41,752 bases of DNA from Lachnospiraceae bacterium. Its GTDB lineage: Bacteria > Bacillota > Clostridia > Lachnospirales > Lachnospiraceae. The DNA is taken from positions 1 to 41,752 of the forward strand of contig JAQVCW010000030.1 of assembly GCA_028689585.1 (NCBI GenBank), read 5' to 3'. This document shows, piece after piece, positions 34,685 to 41,752 of the stretch (position 1 is the stretch's first letter; each line of letters starts with the position of its first letter). A model generated the notes under the pieces. It searched no databases and was not told the DNA's origin. It worked only from the letters and a program-made list of their open reading frames with translations. The position numbers and the translations under genes are program-made.

Positions 34685-35949
34685 GTGAGGTTATTGTAAT
34701 CGGCGGAGGTGCCGCCGGCATGCTGGCGGCAGTATCCGCTGCCAGGTGTGGGCACAGTGTAAATTTGTATGAAAAGAATGAAAAACTGGGTAAAAAGATT
34801 TTTATTACAGGAAAGGGAAGATGCAATCTGACCAATGCCTGCGATATGGAAACTCTGTTTGAAAGTGTGTGCACGAATCGTAAATTTCTCTACAGCGCAT
34901 TCTATGGTTTTACCAATCAGGACACCATTGATTTTTTTGAGCAGTGTGGGATGAAGACAAAGGTGGAACGGGGCAGCCGGGTATTTCCGGTATCCGATCA
35001 TTCCTCTGATGTGATCGCTGCGCTGCAGCGGGAACTGAAAAATCAGGGAGTGAGGATACACCTGAATACAGAAGTGAAAGAGCTGTGGATGGAAAAAGAG
35101 AAGGATTTGCTTCAGGAAAAGGCAGAGGATGGCGGAGAACGGCTGCTGGGGATCATTCTTGCGGATGGCACGAAAAAGGCTGCAGAGGCAGTGGTTGTAG
35201 CCACGGGCGGCCTGTCCTATGCGGCCACAGGCTCTACCGGAGATGGCTATCGCTTTGCAAAGAGTGCCGGACATAAGGTGGAGGAGTGTTCCCCGTCGCT
35301 GGTTCCCTTAAATATTCTGGAAGAGGACGCTTCGCAGATGCAGGGACTTTCACTGAAAAATGTGAAGGTTTCCATTCAGGACGGAAAAAAACTTCTGTAT
35401 GAAGATTTTGGAGAAATGATGTTTACCCACTTTGGGGTGACCGGACCGCTGATTTTAAGTGCCAGCAGTCAGATTCAGAAAAAATTGAAAAGTCATCCGC
35501 TGCATATGAGCATTGATCTGAAACCCGCGTTAAGCCAGGAGCAGTTGGATGCCAGAATTTTGCGGGAATTTGAAAAAAATAAAAACCGGCAGTTTAAAAA
35601 TGTACTGCCATCCCTGTTTCCTGCCAAGTTGATTCCGGTTATGGTAAAGCGCTGCGGCATTTCGGCGGAACAGCCGATTCATGATATTTCCAGAGAGCAG
35701 CGGCAGCAGTTGGTAGGTGCTGCAAAGGGTTTCGGGTTGACGATAACCGGGCTGCGCGGCTATAATGAAGCAGTCATTACCAGAGGCGGGGTATCGGTAA
35801 AAGAGATACAGCCTGCTACGATGGAATCGAAAAAGGTAAAGGGGCTTTACTTTGCGGGAGAAGTTCTGGATCTGGATGCGGTGACCGGAGGCTTTAACCT
35901 GCAGATTGCATGGTCTACCGGATATGCAGCCGGGACAGGCATCGGCTGA
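34681..35949 (+). CDS. HI0933-family NAD(P)/FAD-dependent oxidoreductase
   Basis: A flavoprotein of 422 residues with an N-terminal FAD-binding motif IVIGGGAAGMLAAVSAAR, the GKGRCNLTN segment, VATGGLSYAATGSTGDGY, and the C-terminal FAD contact YFAGEVLDLDAVTGGFNLQIAWSTG. This matches the HI0933/YhiN/BaiN-like family. Some members reduce bile-acid intermediates, but most have no proven substrate, so that specific role should not be assumed. The ATGA overlap with the RpiR gene implies coupled translation. cmk follows after 94 bp. Confidence 0.94.
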   Translation: MSEVIVIGGGAAGMLAAVSAARCGHSVNLYEKNEKLGKKIFITGKGRCNLTNACDMETLFESVCTNRKFLYSAFYGFTNQDTIDFFEQCGMKTKVERGSRVFPVSDHSSDVIAALQRELKNQGVRIHLNTEVKELWMEKEKDLLQEKAEDGGERLLGIILADGTKKAAEAVVVATGGLSYAATGSTGDGYRFAKSAGHKVEECSPSLVPLNILEEDASQMQGLSLKNVKVSIQDGKKLLYEDFGEMMFTHFGVTGPLILSASSQIQKKLKSHPLHMSIDLKPALSQEQLDARILREFEKNKNRQFKNVLPSLFPAKLIPVMVKRCGISAEQPIHDISREQRQQLVGAAKGFGLTITGLRGYNEAVITRGGVSVKEIQPATMESKKVKGLYFAGEVLDLDAVTGGFNLQIAWSTGYAAGTGIG

Positions 35950-36043
35950 CAGTGGAAAAGGGATGCTTAACTGCTTGAACGGGATGGGGCGAAGGCAGTC
36001 CGGATCAGGAGCAGCAGAATGGAAATCAGAGGAGGAGAAAAAC

Positions 36044-36715
36044 TTGAGTTTTAATATCGCAATTGACGGACCGGCAGGAGCCGGAAAGAGTACTATAGCA
36101 AAAAAAGTGGCAGAAAAGCTGAATTTTATCTATGTGGATACCGGAGCCATGTACCGGACTATTGCATTGAGTCTGCTTCGGAATAAGGTGGACTGTAAAA
36201 ATGAAACGGAGCTGAGCCATGCCCTGGATCAGGTTGAGGTGACCATTGCCTATGAGGACGGCAATCAGCAGGTATTTTTAAATGGTGAAAATGTAAGCAA
36301 CCAGATCCGCACGGAAGAGGTGGGGACCATGGCCAGCGTGAGTTCTGCGTGTCCAGCAGTCCGTGCCAAGCTGCTGAACCTGCAGAGAACCATGGCAGAA
36401 AAATTTGATGTGCTGATGGACGGCAGAGATATTGGAACCCAGATACTGCCGGAGGCCCAGTTAAAAGTTTATCTCACGGCCAGCACGGCAGCCCGTGCAG
36501 GACGCAGATATCAGGAGCTGAAGGACAAAGGGCAGGAATGCAGTCTGGAAGAGATTGAGAAGGACATGAAAGAACGGGATTACCGGGATATGCACCGGGA
36601 GACGGCACCGCTGAAGCAGGCCGGGGACGCCGTGCTGGTGGATTCTTCTGATATGACGATAGATCAGGTGGTGGAGAAGATCATCGGACTGGTGCAGCTT
36701 CGGAGGGAAGCTTAG
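36044..36715 (+). CDS. cmk: Cytidylate kinase
   Basis: Phosphorylates CMP and dCMP with ATP in pyrimidine salvage and nucleic-acid precursor supply. The P-loop is GPAGAGKST (residues 9-17). YVDTGAMYR, GRDIGT (after LMD) and a lid region RAGRRYQEL complete the family pattern. I use the TTG at 36044 with a GGAGGAG site 7-10 bases upstream, giving 223 residues, the normal size. The in-frame ATG at 35906 lies inside the flavoprotein gene and would add 46 residues unlike the family. Confidence 0.96.
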   Translation: MSFNIAIDGPAGAGKSTIAKKVAEKLNFIYVDTGAMYRTIALSLLRNKVDCKNETELSHALDQVEVTIAYEDGNQQVFLNGENVSNQIRTEEVGTMASVSSACPAVRAKLLNLQRTMAEKFDVLMDGRDIGTQILPEAQLKVYLTASTAARAGRRYQELKDKGQECSLEEIEKDMKERDYRDMHRETAPLKQAGDAVLVDSSDMTIDQVVEKIIGLVQLRREA

Positions 36716-36787
36716 TCCTGAAACAATCGGGCGGAAGAAAAGTATCAGAACTGAGCACACAATCAATCCGGGGAGGTGAAACAGAAA

Positions 36788-37642
36788 ATGGAAGTAATCG
36801 TAGCAAGGACAGCCGGATTTTGCTTTGGAGTCCGCAAGGCAGTGGAGAAGGTATACGATCAGGTGGAGACAGGAATCAAACCGATCTATACCTATGGACC
36901 AATTATCCACAATGAAGAGGTAGTGAAGGATCTGGAGAAAAAGGGCGTCCGGATCATACAGAACGAAGAGGAACTGGCAGAAATCACAGAGGGAACGGTC
37001 ATCATCCGATCCCATGGAGTTCCAAAACGGATTTATGATCTGATCGGGAGCCAGGGACTGCGTCTGGTGGATGCTACCTGTCCTTTTGTAAAGAAAATTC
37101 ATAAAATCGTCCACCAGAAAAGTGAAGAAGGATATGATATTATCATCATTGGTTCTGCTTCCCATCCGGAGGTGGAGGGAATATGCGGATGGGCAAAGGG
37201 CTCTGTTACCGTGATCGAGACGGAAGAAGAGGCACTGAAATACAGGCCGAAACAGGGACATTTACAGTGTATTGTGAGCCAAACGACATTTAATTACAAG
37301 AAATTTGATAAATTAGTTGAAATTATTTCAAAAATGCGATATGATAGTTCTGATATTTTGAATACCATATGTAATGCAACGGAAGAACGACAGACGGAAG
37401 CCAGGGCGATTGCAAAAAAAGCAGACGCTATGATTGTAATTGGTGGAAAGCACAGTTCCAACACGCAGAAGTTATTTGAAATATGCAAAAAAGAATGTGC
37501 AAATACTTACTATATACAGACACTCGTTGATTTGGATATTCGGCTATTGCCATCCAGGGGTTGCGTAGGTATTACAGCAGGGGCATCGACCCCAAATAAT
37601 TTGATTGAGGAGGTTTCAAAACATGTCAGAAATGAGTTTTGA
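36788..37642 (+). CDS. ispH: 4-hydroxy-3-methylbut-2-enyl diphosphate reductase
   Basis: The last step of the MEP isoprenoid pathway: makes IPP and DMAPP with a [4Fe-4S] cluster. The 284-residue protein has the three cluster cysteines in AGFCFGV (Cys12), DATCPFV and NTICNAT, plus RSHGVP, GSASHPEV and GITAGASTPN. ATG 36788 follows GGGGAGGTG by a normal distance; an in-frame GTG at 36776 overlaps that site and is unlikely. The 3' end overlaps the S1 protein gene by 20 bp. In many Clostridia these two are fused into one protein; here they are separate frames. Confidence 0.96.
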   Translation: MEVIVARTAGFCFGVRKAVEKVYDQVETGIKPIYTYGPIIHNEEVVKDLEKKGVRIIQNEEELAEITEGTVIIRSHGVPKRIYDLIGSQGLRLVDATCPFVKKIHKIVHQKSEEGYDIIIIGSASHPEVEGICGWAKGSVTVIETEEEALKYRPKQGHLQCIVSQTTFNYKKFDKLVEIISKMRYDSSDILNTICNATEERQTEARAIAKKADAMIVIGGKHSSNTQKLFEICKKECANTYYIQTLVDLDIRLLPSRGCVGITAGASTPNNLIEEVSKHVRNEF

Positions 37643-38720
37643 ACAAATGCTGGAAGAATCATTTAAAACAATTCATAATGGAGAGGTAGTCGAAGGTACT
37701 GTCATCGATGTTAAAGAAGATGAGATTATCTTAAATATTGGATGTAAGGCTGACGGAATTATTACCAGAAATGAATACACAAATGAATCAAATGTAGATC
37801 TTCGTGAACTGGTTCATGTAGATGATCCTATGGAAGCGAAAGTTCTGAAGGTAAATGATGGAGAAGGACAGATCCTTCTGACTTACAAAAGACTTGCAGC
37901 AGAAAAAGGAAATAAGAAGCTGGAAGAAGCATTTAACAATCAGGAAGTTCTGACAGCACCGGTAGTTCAGGTACTGGGAGGCGGTTTGAGTGTTGTTGTG
38001 GATGAAGCACGGGTATTTATTCCGGCCAGTCTGGTTTCAGATACTTATGAGAAGAACCTGGAGAAATACGCAGGTCAGGAAATTGAATTCGTGATCACCG
38101 AGTTCAATCCAAGAAGAAGAAGAATTATCGGCGACCGCAAACAGCTTCTGGTTGCTAAGAAAGCTGAGATGCAGAAAGAACTCTTTGCACGTATCGCAGT
38201 TGGCGATACCGTAGATGGTGTAGTTAAGAATGTGACCGATTTCGGCGCATTTATCGATCTGGGCGGAGCAGATGGTCTGCTTCATATCTCTGAGATGTCC
38301 TGGGGACATGTAGAGAACCCGAAGAAAGTTCTGAAGGTTGGCGATCAGTTAACTGTTCTGATCAAAGATATCAGCGGCGAGAAGATCGCGCTGAGCCTGA
38401 AGTTTGCAGACAAGAACCCATGGCTGAACGCAGCAGAGAAATTTGCAGCAGGCAGTATCGTGGAAGGCAGAGTAGCGCGTATGACCGATTTTGGTGCATT
38501 CGTAGAATTAGAGCCGGGCGTAGATGCACTGCTTCATGTATCTCAGATTTCACATGAACATGTAGACAAGCCATCTGATGTACTGAGAGTCGGACAGGAA
38601 ATTACTGCTAAAGTAGTAGATTTCAATGAAGCTGACAAGAAGATCAGCCTGAGCATGAAAGCTCTGGAGAGCGCTCCAGCAGAAGATTCTTACGAAGAAG
38701 AATATTCTGACGAGCAGTAA
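37623..38720 (+). CDS. S1 RNA-binding domain protein (ribosomal protein S1-like)
   Basis: A 365-residue RNA-binding protein with four S1 OB-fold repeats: about 15-85 (GEVVEGTVIDVKEDEIILNI), a degenerate second near 100-165 with the RVFIPASLVSD signature, 185-255 (GVVKNVTDFGAFIDLGGADGLLHISEMSW) and 270-340 (VARMTDFGAFVELEPGVDALLHVSQIS). It ends in an acidic tail. The length matches Firmicute S1-like proteins rather than the six-domain E. coli S1. ATG 37623 has GAGGAGG upstream and lies inside the ispH end, so translation is coupled. Its codon choice is enriched for highly expressed forms. Confidence 0.95.
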   Translation: MSEMSFEQMLEESFKTIHNGEVVEGTVIDVKEDEIILNIGCKADGIITRNEYTNESNVDLRELVHVDDPMEAKVLKVNDGEGQILLTYKRLAAEKGNKKLEEAFNNQEVLTAPVVQVLGGGLSVVVDEARVFIPASLVSDTYEKNLEKYAGQEIEFVITEFNPRRRRIIGDRKQLLVAKKAEMQKELFARIAVGDTVDGVVKNVTDFGAFIDLGGADGLLHISEMSWGHVENPKKVLKVGDQLTVLIKDISGEKIALSLKFADKNPWLNAAEKFAAGSIVEGRVARMTDFGAFVELEPGVDALLHVSQISHEHVDKPSDVLRVGQEITAKVVDFNEADKKISLSMKALESAPAEDSYEEEYSDEQ

Positions 38721-38743
38721 TCACAGCAGCACAGAAAACAAAA

Positions 38744-38772
38744 CAGCAGGTAATCATTGAGATTGCCTGCTG
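38744..38772 (+). terminator. Hairpin terminator after the S1 protein gene
   Basis: CAGCAGGTAATC (38744-38755) pairs with GATTGCCTGCTG (38761-38772) with one G-T pair. It is followed by an A/T-rich stretch rather than a pure T-run. Confidence 0.7.
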
Positions 38773-38815
38773 TAATTAATTTATCAGCAGCTTACAAAAG
38801 AAAGCGAGGCATCTT

Positions 38816-39148
38816 ATGGAATTGAAGACAGAACGAATTGAGAATATGTGCGGCGGAAAAGGACATGTCATTATTAAACATATCCTGGGCGAAAAAGAAC
38901 TGAATGGAAAATGTGGATTGTATGCGCAGGTCACGATTGAACCGGGATGTACACTGGGATATCATGAGCATCAGGGCGAGAGCGAAACCTATTATATTCT
39001 GTCCGGCGAGGGCGAATACGATGATAACGGAACTACCCGTCCGGTTGCAGCAGGTGATGTGACCTTTACACCGAATGGCTGCGGGCATGCACTGGAAAAT
39101 ACAGGAGATACAGATCTGGTATTTATGGCTTTGATCATATTTGACTGA
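38816..39148 (+). CDS. Small cupin-domain protein
   Basis: A 110-residue single-domain beta-barrel protein. The cupin motif 1 is visible in YHEHQGESETYYILSGEG (His/His/Glu metal ligands) and motif 2 in the GDVTFTPNGCGHALENTGD segment (His). Proteins of this size bind a metal and a small ligand or act as isomerases. No substrate can be named. An AGCGAGG site precedes the ATG, and a terminator lies on each side, so it is transcribed alone. Confidence 0.88.
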   Translation: MELKTERIENMCGGKGHVIIKHILGEKELNGKCGLYAQVTIEPGCTLGYHEHQGESETYYILSGEGEYDDNGTTRPVAAGDVTFTPNGCGHALENTGDTDLVFMALIIFD

Positions 39149-39180
39149 TCGCTTTATCTTTGAGACAGCTATAGAAATTA

Positions 39181-39219
39181 AAAAAAAGAGATGGACATAG
39201 GCGTTCCGTTTCTTTTTTT
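39181..39219 (+). terminator. Rho-independent terminator after the cupin gene
   Basis: AAAAAAAGAGATGG pairs with CCGTTTCTTTTTTT over 14 bp including G-T pairs. The 3' arm is the T-run. On the minus strand it could also serve the exonuclease gene. Confidence 0.85.
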
Positions 39220-39264
39220 ATTTATAGGAAAGCTGGTTCTATGATATACACGGCAGACGCGGCA

Positions 39265-39398
39265 TGCCTGCCAGAGTATCTGACCGTCTGGCACAGGAAA
39301 AGACCGCGCAGCATTTCAGAGAGCAAGATGCTTAGAACTCCTGCAAATGTGCGGCTGCGGTCTTTCCCGTGCCAGACGGTCAGATGTCCTGGCAGGCA
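39265..39398. repeat. 134-bp imperfect palindrome overlapping the exonuclease gene 3' end
   Basis: TGCCTGCCAG and CTGACCGTCTGGCAC on the left match their complements on the right (GTGCCAGACGGTCAG, CTGGCAGGCA), with GACCGC/GCGGTC further in. The centre, 39323-39358, carries CAAGATGCTTAGaactcCTGCAAATG, close to the inner arm of family A. The last codons and the stop of the minus-strand gene lie in the right arm. Confidence 0.8.
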
Positions 39399-40525
39399 AT
39401 ATGACTGATCAGCAGTCTGGCATAAGCCTCTAACTGCTCACGGGAATGAAGAAACTCATCCGTCAGGGAGAACCAGCGCAGATCATCCTTGTAGCTGCGG
39501 CGAAAGGCGGGGGTATTCTGCTCCCCGGGCTGAGGGAGAAAAGGACCGTTTTTTCGAATATAGCAGGTTTCTGCCCTGGCCGCTGTCCGATGCTGTCTGT
39601 CTACATAGGAGGCGATACTTTTGTGAATGGCCTGATCTTCTGCGGGCAGATAATAATAGTTTTTGTAATCCGGAAAAAAATAGTACAGATTGTCTTCCAG
39701 TATTGGTATCAGCAGCTTGCCGCACTGATCCCGCAGGGTGAAATAGCCGAAGTCCAACATGTGGGAAACGGGTACGGGAACTGGCAGAGGCAGATCCAGT
39801 GTGATCAGCAGTTCCCGGTGTCCATCCTGAGAAGACAGAATCTGGGCAGACTGAAAAGAGTAATTCCCCTGAAACAGATTCAGATAACTGAAAATAGAAG
39901 TCAGGGAAAACATACCGGAAACATCCTCCTGATTGTGGAGAAGCAGGAGAGAGCAGGAATGAGGACTGCCATCTTTGCAAAAGCTGCGATAGACCGGGAT
40001 CAGCTTTCCGCCGTCATACTGATCATCCCGGTTTTGCCCGAGGAAGACTTCCAGAGATTTCTGCTTCATGTGGTCCAGCTTAAGCAGCGGCTTCAGCGGC
40101 CGGAACAGATGATACAGATCTACGGACTGCCTGTCAGCAAACGGAGAGGGCAGTTGATACTGTGTATATTTTTCATTCATATAAGGAATATCAAACCGGT
40201 CACCGTTGAAATGCAGGACGGTATGATAAGATTTCATAAATTGAGTGAAAGTCCGCAATAACTGCGTCTCCTCCTGTGGCTGCTCTGCCATCCACTGCAG
40301 GATGGTCCATGATTCCCCTATGACTGCTGTTGCGTCAGCAGAAGTGTTCGTATGCAGCTTGGGCATTGAAGAAGTTCTGACAGCAGCCCCGATCAGATAC
40401 AGATGCGAAGTACCTGCCCTAAAGCCGGTAGTCTCGATATCAAAAAAGATACAGTCCGCCGGATTTATGTGCTGGGAGATCAGGTATTCTTCCGAGAAGT
40501 TTATGTTTTTTCTGTTTGTAATCAT
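39380..40525 (-). CDS. YprB-like predicted exonuclease (RNase H-like domain)
   Basis: A 381-residue protein with a DEDD-type 3'-5' exonuclease fold of the RNase_H_2/YprB group. Exo motif I reads FFDIETTG (Asp29, Glu31), motif II LHFNGDRFDIPYMN, and motif III HNQEDV. The C-terminal 150 residues are less conserved. The minus-strand ATG at 40525 has AAGGAGGTA upstream, a strong site. It is divergent from the nucleotidyltransferase gene. The 3' end runs into a palindrome whose right arm encodes the last residues, an unusual repeat-gene overlap. The natural substrate is unknown. Confidence 0.9.
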   Translation of the reverse strand: MITNRKNINFSEEYLISQHINPADCIFFDIETTGFRAGTSHLYLIGAAVRTSSMPKLHTNTSADATAVIGESWTILQWMAEQPQEETQLLRTFTQFMKSYHTVLHFNGDRFDIPYMNEKYTQYQLPSPFADRQSVDLYHLFRPLKPLLKLDHMKQKSLEVFLGQNRDDQYDGGKLIPVYRSFCKDGSPHSCSLLLLHNQEDVSGMFSLTSIFSYLNLFQGNYSFQSAQILSSQDGHRELLITLDLPLPVPVPVSHMLDFGYFTLRDQCGKLLIPILEDNLYYFFPDYKNYYYLPAEDQAIHKSIASYVDRQHRTAARAETCYIRKNGPFLPQPGEQNTPAFRRSYKDDLRWFSLTDEFLHSREQLEAYARLLISHIACQDI

Positions 40526-40569
40526 AAAGTACCTCCTTCTGTACTGATTTTATCATACTCTAAAAAAAA

Positions 40570-40601
40570 TTGCATCTGTGGAAAGAACGTGATACTATAA
40601 T
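40570..40601 (+). promoter_or_regulatory. Promoter of the nucleotidyltransferase gene
   Basis: TTGCAT (40570-40575) is followed after 17 bp by TACTAT (40593-40598), which overlaps a better TATAAT (40596-40601) at 20 bp. GAAGGAGGA lies just downstream as the ribosome site. Confidence 0.6.
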
Positions 40602-40629
40602 ATATATTGCCGAAGGAGGATGAGGGAAG

Positions 40630-41547
40630 ATGAAGAAACCAGTTTTAGTAATTATGGCAGCCGGTATGGGCAGCCGGTATGGAGGACTCAAACAGATCGA
40701 TCCAATTGATGAACAGGGACACATTATTATGGACTTTTCCCTGTATGATGCAAAGCGTGCAGGTTTTGAAAAAGCTGTATTTATAATTAAGAAAGAAAAT
40801 GAAGCAGTATTTAAAGAAAGCATCGGAAACAGGATTTCACAGATTATGGAAGTATCTTATGTGTTCCAGGATATTCAGAATATTCCGGCTCCTTATCAGG
40901 TACCGGAGGGCAGAGTAAAACCATGGGGCACCGGTCATGCCGTTCTCTCCTGCATCGATGAAGTGGATGGGCCATTTGCCGTGATCAATGCGGATGATTA
41001 TTATGGGAGCAGGGCTTTTCAGTTGATCTATGATTATCTGACCACCCATCAGGACGATGAAAAATACCGTTATACGATGGTGGGCTACATATTGAAAAAT
41101 ACGCTGACAGAAAATGGTCATGTGGCAAGAGGTATCTGTCAGACGGATGCAGACGGTTTCCTGACCGACATTCAGGAGAGAACCCATATTGAACACAGGG
41201 GAGAGGGTGCGGCTTATACAGAGGATGATGGTGCTACCTGGACAGACGTATCTCCGGAAAGTATTGTGTCCATGAACATGTGGGGATTTAGTGTCAGTAT
41301 GCTTCAGGCCCTGAAAGAAAAATTCCCGGATTTCCTGGAGGATAACCTGAAAAAGAATCCGATGAAATGTGAATATTTCCTTCCATTTGTGGTGGATGAA
41401 CTGCTGGAAGAGGGGCGGGCTACCGTTCAGGTATTGAAGACGGAAGACCGCTGGTATGGGGTAACTTACCAGCCGGATAAGGCAGTTGTGGTTCAGGCTA
41501 TCCAAAACTTGAAAAATCAGGGACTTTATCCACAAAATTTGTGGTAA
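40630..41547 (+). CDS. Sugar-phosphate nucleotidyltransferase family protein
   Basis: A 305-residue NTP_transferase enzyme. The nucleotide-binding signature near the N-terminus is MAAGMGSRYGGLKQ, followed by KPWGTGHAVL and VINADDYYG (metal-binding Asp in the DD pair). The group activates sugar phosphates with an NTP to give NDP-sugars for wall or capsule synthesis, but neither sugar nor base can be assigned. No partner glycosylation genes are adjacent. GAAGGAGGA precedes the ATG. Confidence 0.9.
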   Translation: MKKPVLVIMAAGMGSRYGGLKQIDPIDEQGHIIMDFSLYDAKRAGFEKAVFIIKKENEAVFKESIGNRISQIMEVSYVFQDIQNIPAPYQVPEGRVKPWGTGHAVLSCIDEVDGPFAVINADDYYGSRAFQLIYDYLTTHQDDEKYRYTMVGYILKNTLTENGHVARGICQTDADGFLTDIQERTHIEHRGEGAAYTEDDGATWTDVSPESIVSMNMWGFSVSMLQALKEKFPDFLEDNLKKNPMKCEYFLPFVVDELLEEGRATVQVLKTEDRWYGVTYQPDKAVVVQAIQNLKNQGLYPQNLW

Positions 41548-41590
41548 AAACTACTGGACTATTTTGTCGATTTATGAGAAAATAATGCCG

Positions 41591-41620
41591 AACGGGCATG
41601 TTGATTTTCTGACACGCCCG
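41591..41620 (+). other. Hairpin in the leader of the right-edge gene
   Basis: CGGGCATGT pairs with ACACGCCCG around TGATTTTCTG with one mismatch. No T-run follows, so it is a poor terminator. It may be a leader structure of the next gene. Confidence 0.45.
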
Positions 41621-41655
41621 CAGTGATGTTATTAACTATCGAAAGGAGTTTTAAA

Positions 41656-41752
41656 ATGATTTATTCACGCGAAGTAGAAGAAATGTGCCCAGTAGCACAG
41701 GGCGTTCATCATGGTGCTGCTCCGATCCCAGAAGAAGCAAAATGGGTAAAAG
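41656..41752 (+). CDS. GGGtGRT-type iron-sulfur cluster scaffold-like protein (N-terminus only)
   Basis: Only 32 codons lie in the window. The start MIYSREVEEMCPVAQGVHHG resembles the N-terminus of a conserved Clostridial protein annotated as an iron-sulfur cluster assembly scaffold of the GGGtGRT group. AAAGGAG lies about 9 bases before the ATG. Codon use is that of a well-expressed gene. The catalytic and cluster-binding parts are outside the window, so the assignment is by N-terminal recognition only. Confidence 0.7.
   Translation, partial: MIYSREVEEMCPVAQGVHHGAAPIPEEAKWVK

Noticed and set aside
34681-35949. Calling the flavoprotein a bile-acid reductase (BaiN)
   Set aside because: The HI0933 family is broad. 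No other bile-acid genes are present in the window, so only the family name is supported.
39446-40261. 271-codon plus-strand frame opposite the exonuclease gene
   Set aside because: The minus-strand protein has DEDD exonuclease motifs and a strong ribosome site. The plus frame has neither.

Overview
The window looks like a chromosomal segment of a Lachnospiraceae-type Firmicute (Clostridia), probably a gut anaerobe. Reasons: Clostridia-like gene order (secG-rnr-smpB-ssrA; FAD enzyme-cmk-ispH-S1 protein), strong AGGAGG ribosome sites, TTGACA/TATAAT promoters with 17-bp spacers, several GTG/TTG starts, and a right-edge protein fragment resembling the GGGtGRT iron-sulfur scaffold proteins of this family. 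Genus cannot be fixed from the sequence alone.

Layout. 1-770: triosephosphate isomerase. 1.28-5.3 kb: a large multi-PAS hybrid histidine kinase, then an AlaX-type alanyl-tRNA editing protein (5.3-6.6 kb) with an in-frame 36-bp minisatellite. 6.9-10.2 kb: a polar amino-acid ABC transporter (binding protein, permease, ATPase) followed by a dimethylargininase-like hydrolase. 10.35-15.7 kb: an OmpR-type two-component system and a MacAB-like ABC export operon, each preceded by the same 19-bp direct-repeat box. 15.9-18.7 kb: homoserine dehydrogenase and cofactor-independent phosphoglycerate mutase. 19.2-20.9 kb: secreted HtrA-like protease, followed by a low-GC scar holding a 5'-truncated gene remnant. 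21.5-24.7 kb: a divergent cluster of a zinc-ribbon membrane protein, a condensation/acyltransferase-fold enzyme and an HSL-type esterase. 24.8-26.1 kb: a second glycolytic gene, enolase. 26.5-30.3 kb: secG, rnr, smpB, tmRNA. 30.6-38.7 kb: small alarmone synthetase, a second two-component system, RpiR regulator, HI0933-type flavoprotein, cmk, ispH and a four-S1-domain protein. 38.8-41.75 kb: cupin, YprB-like exonuclease (minus strand), sugar nucleotidyltransferase, start of the scaffold gene.

The genes are mostly housekeeping. The unusual content is between them: several families of structured interspersed repeats. Family A is a ~270-bp imperfect hairpin in three full copies, one solo end and one chimeric relative, with compensatory changes between copies. 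Family B is a ~95-nt two-hairpin leader placed directly before two unrelated genes, with the ribosome site at its 3' end. A third family is a tandem pair of two-hairpin units directly after the tmRNA, also with compensatory changes. A fourth (module R, 18.9-19.1 kb) appears to have a shortened relative nested inside one family A copy. No CRISPR array, transposase, prophage or tRNA gene was seen.
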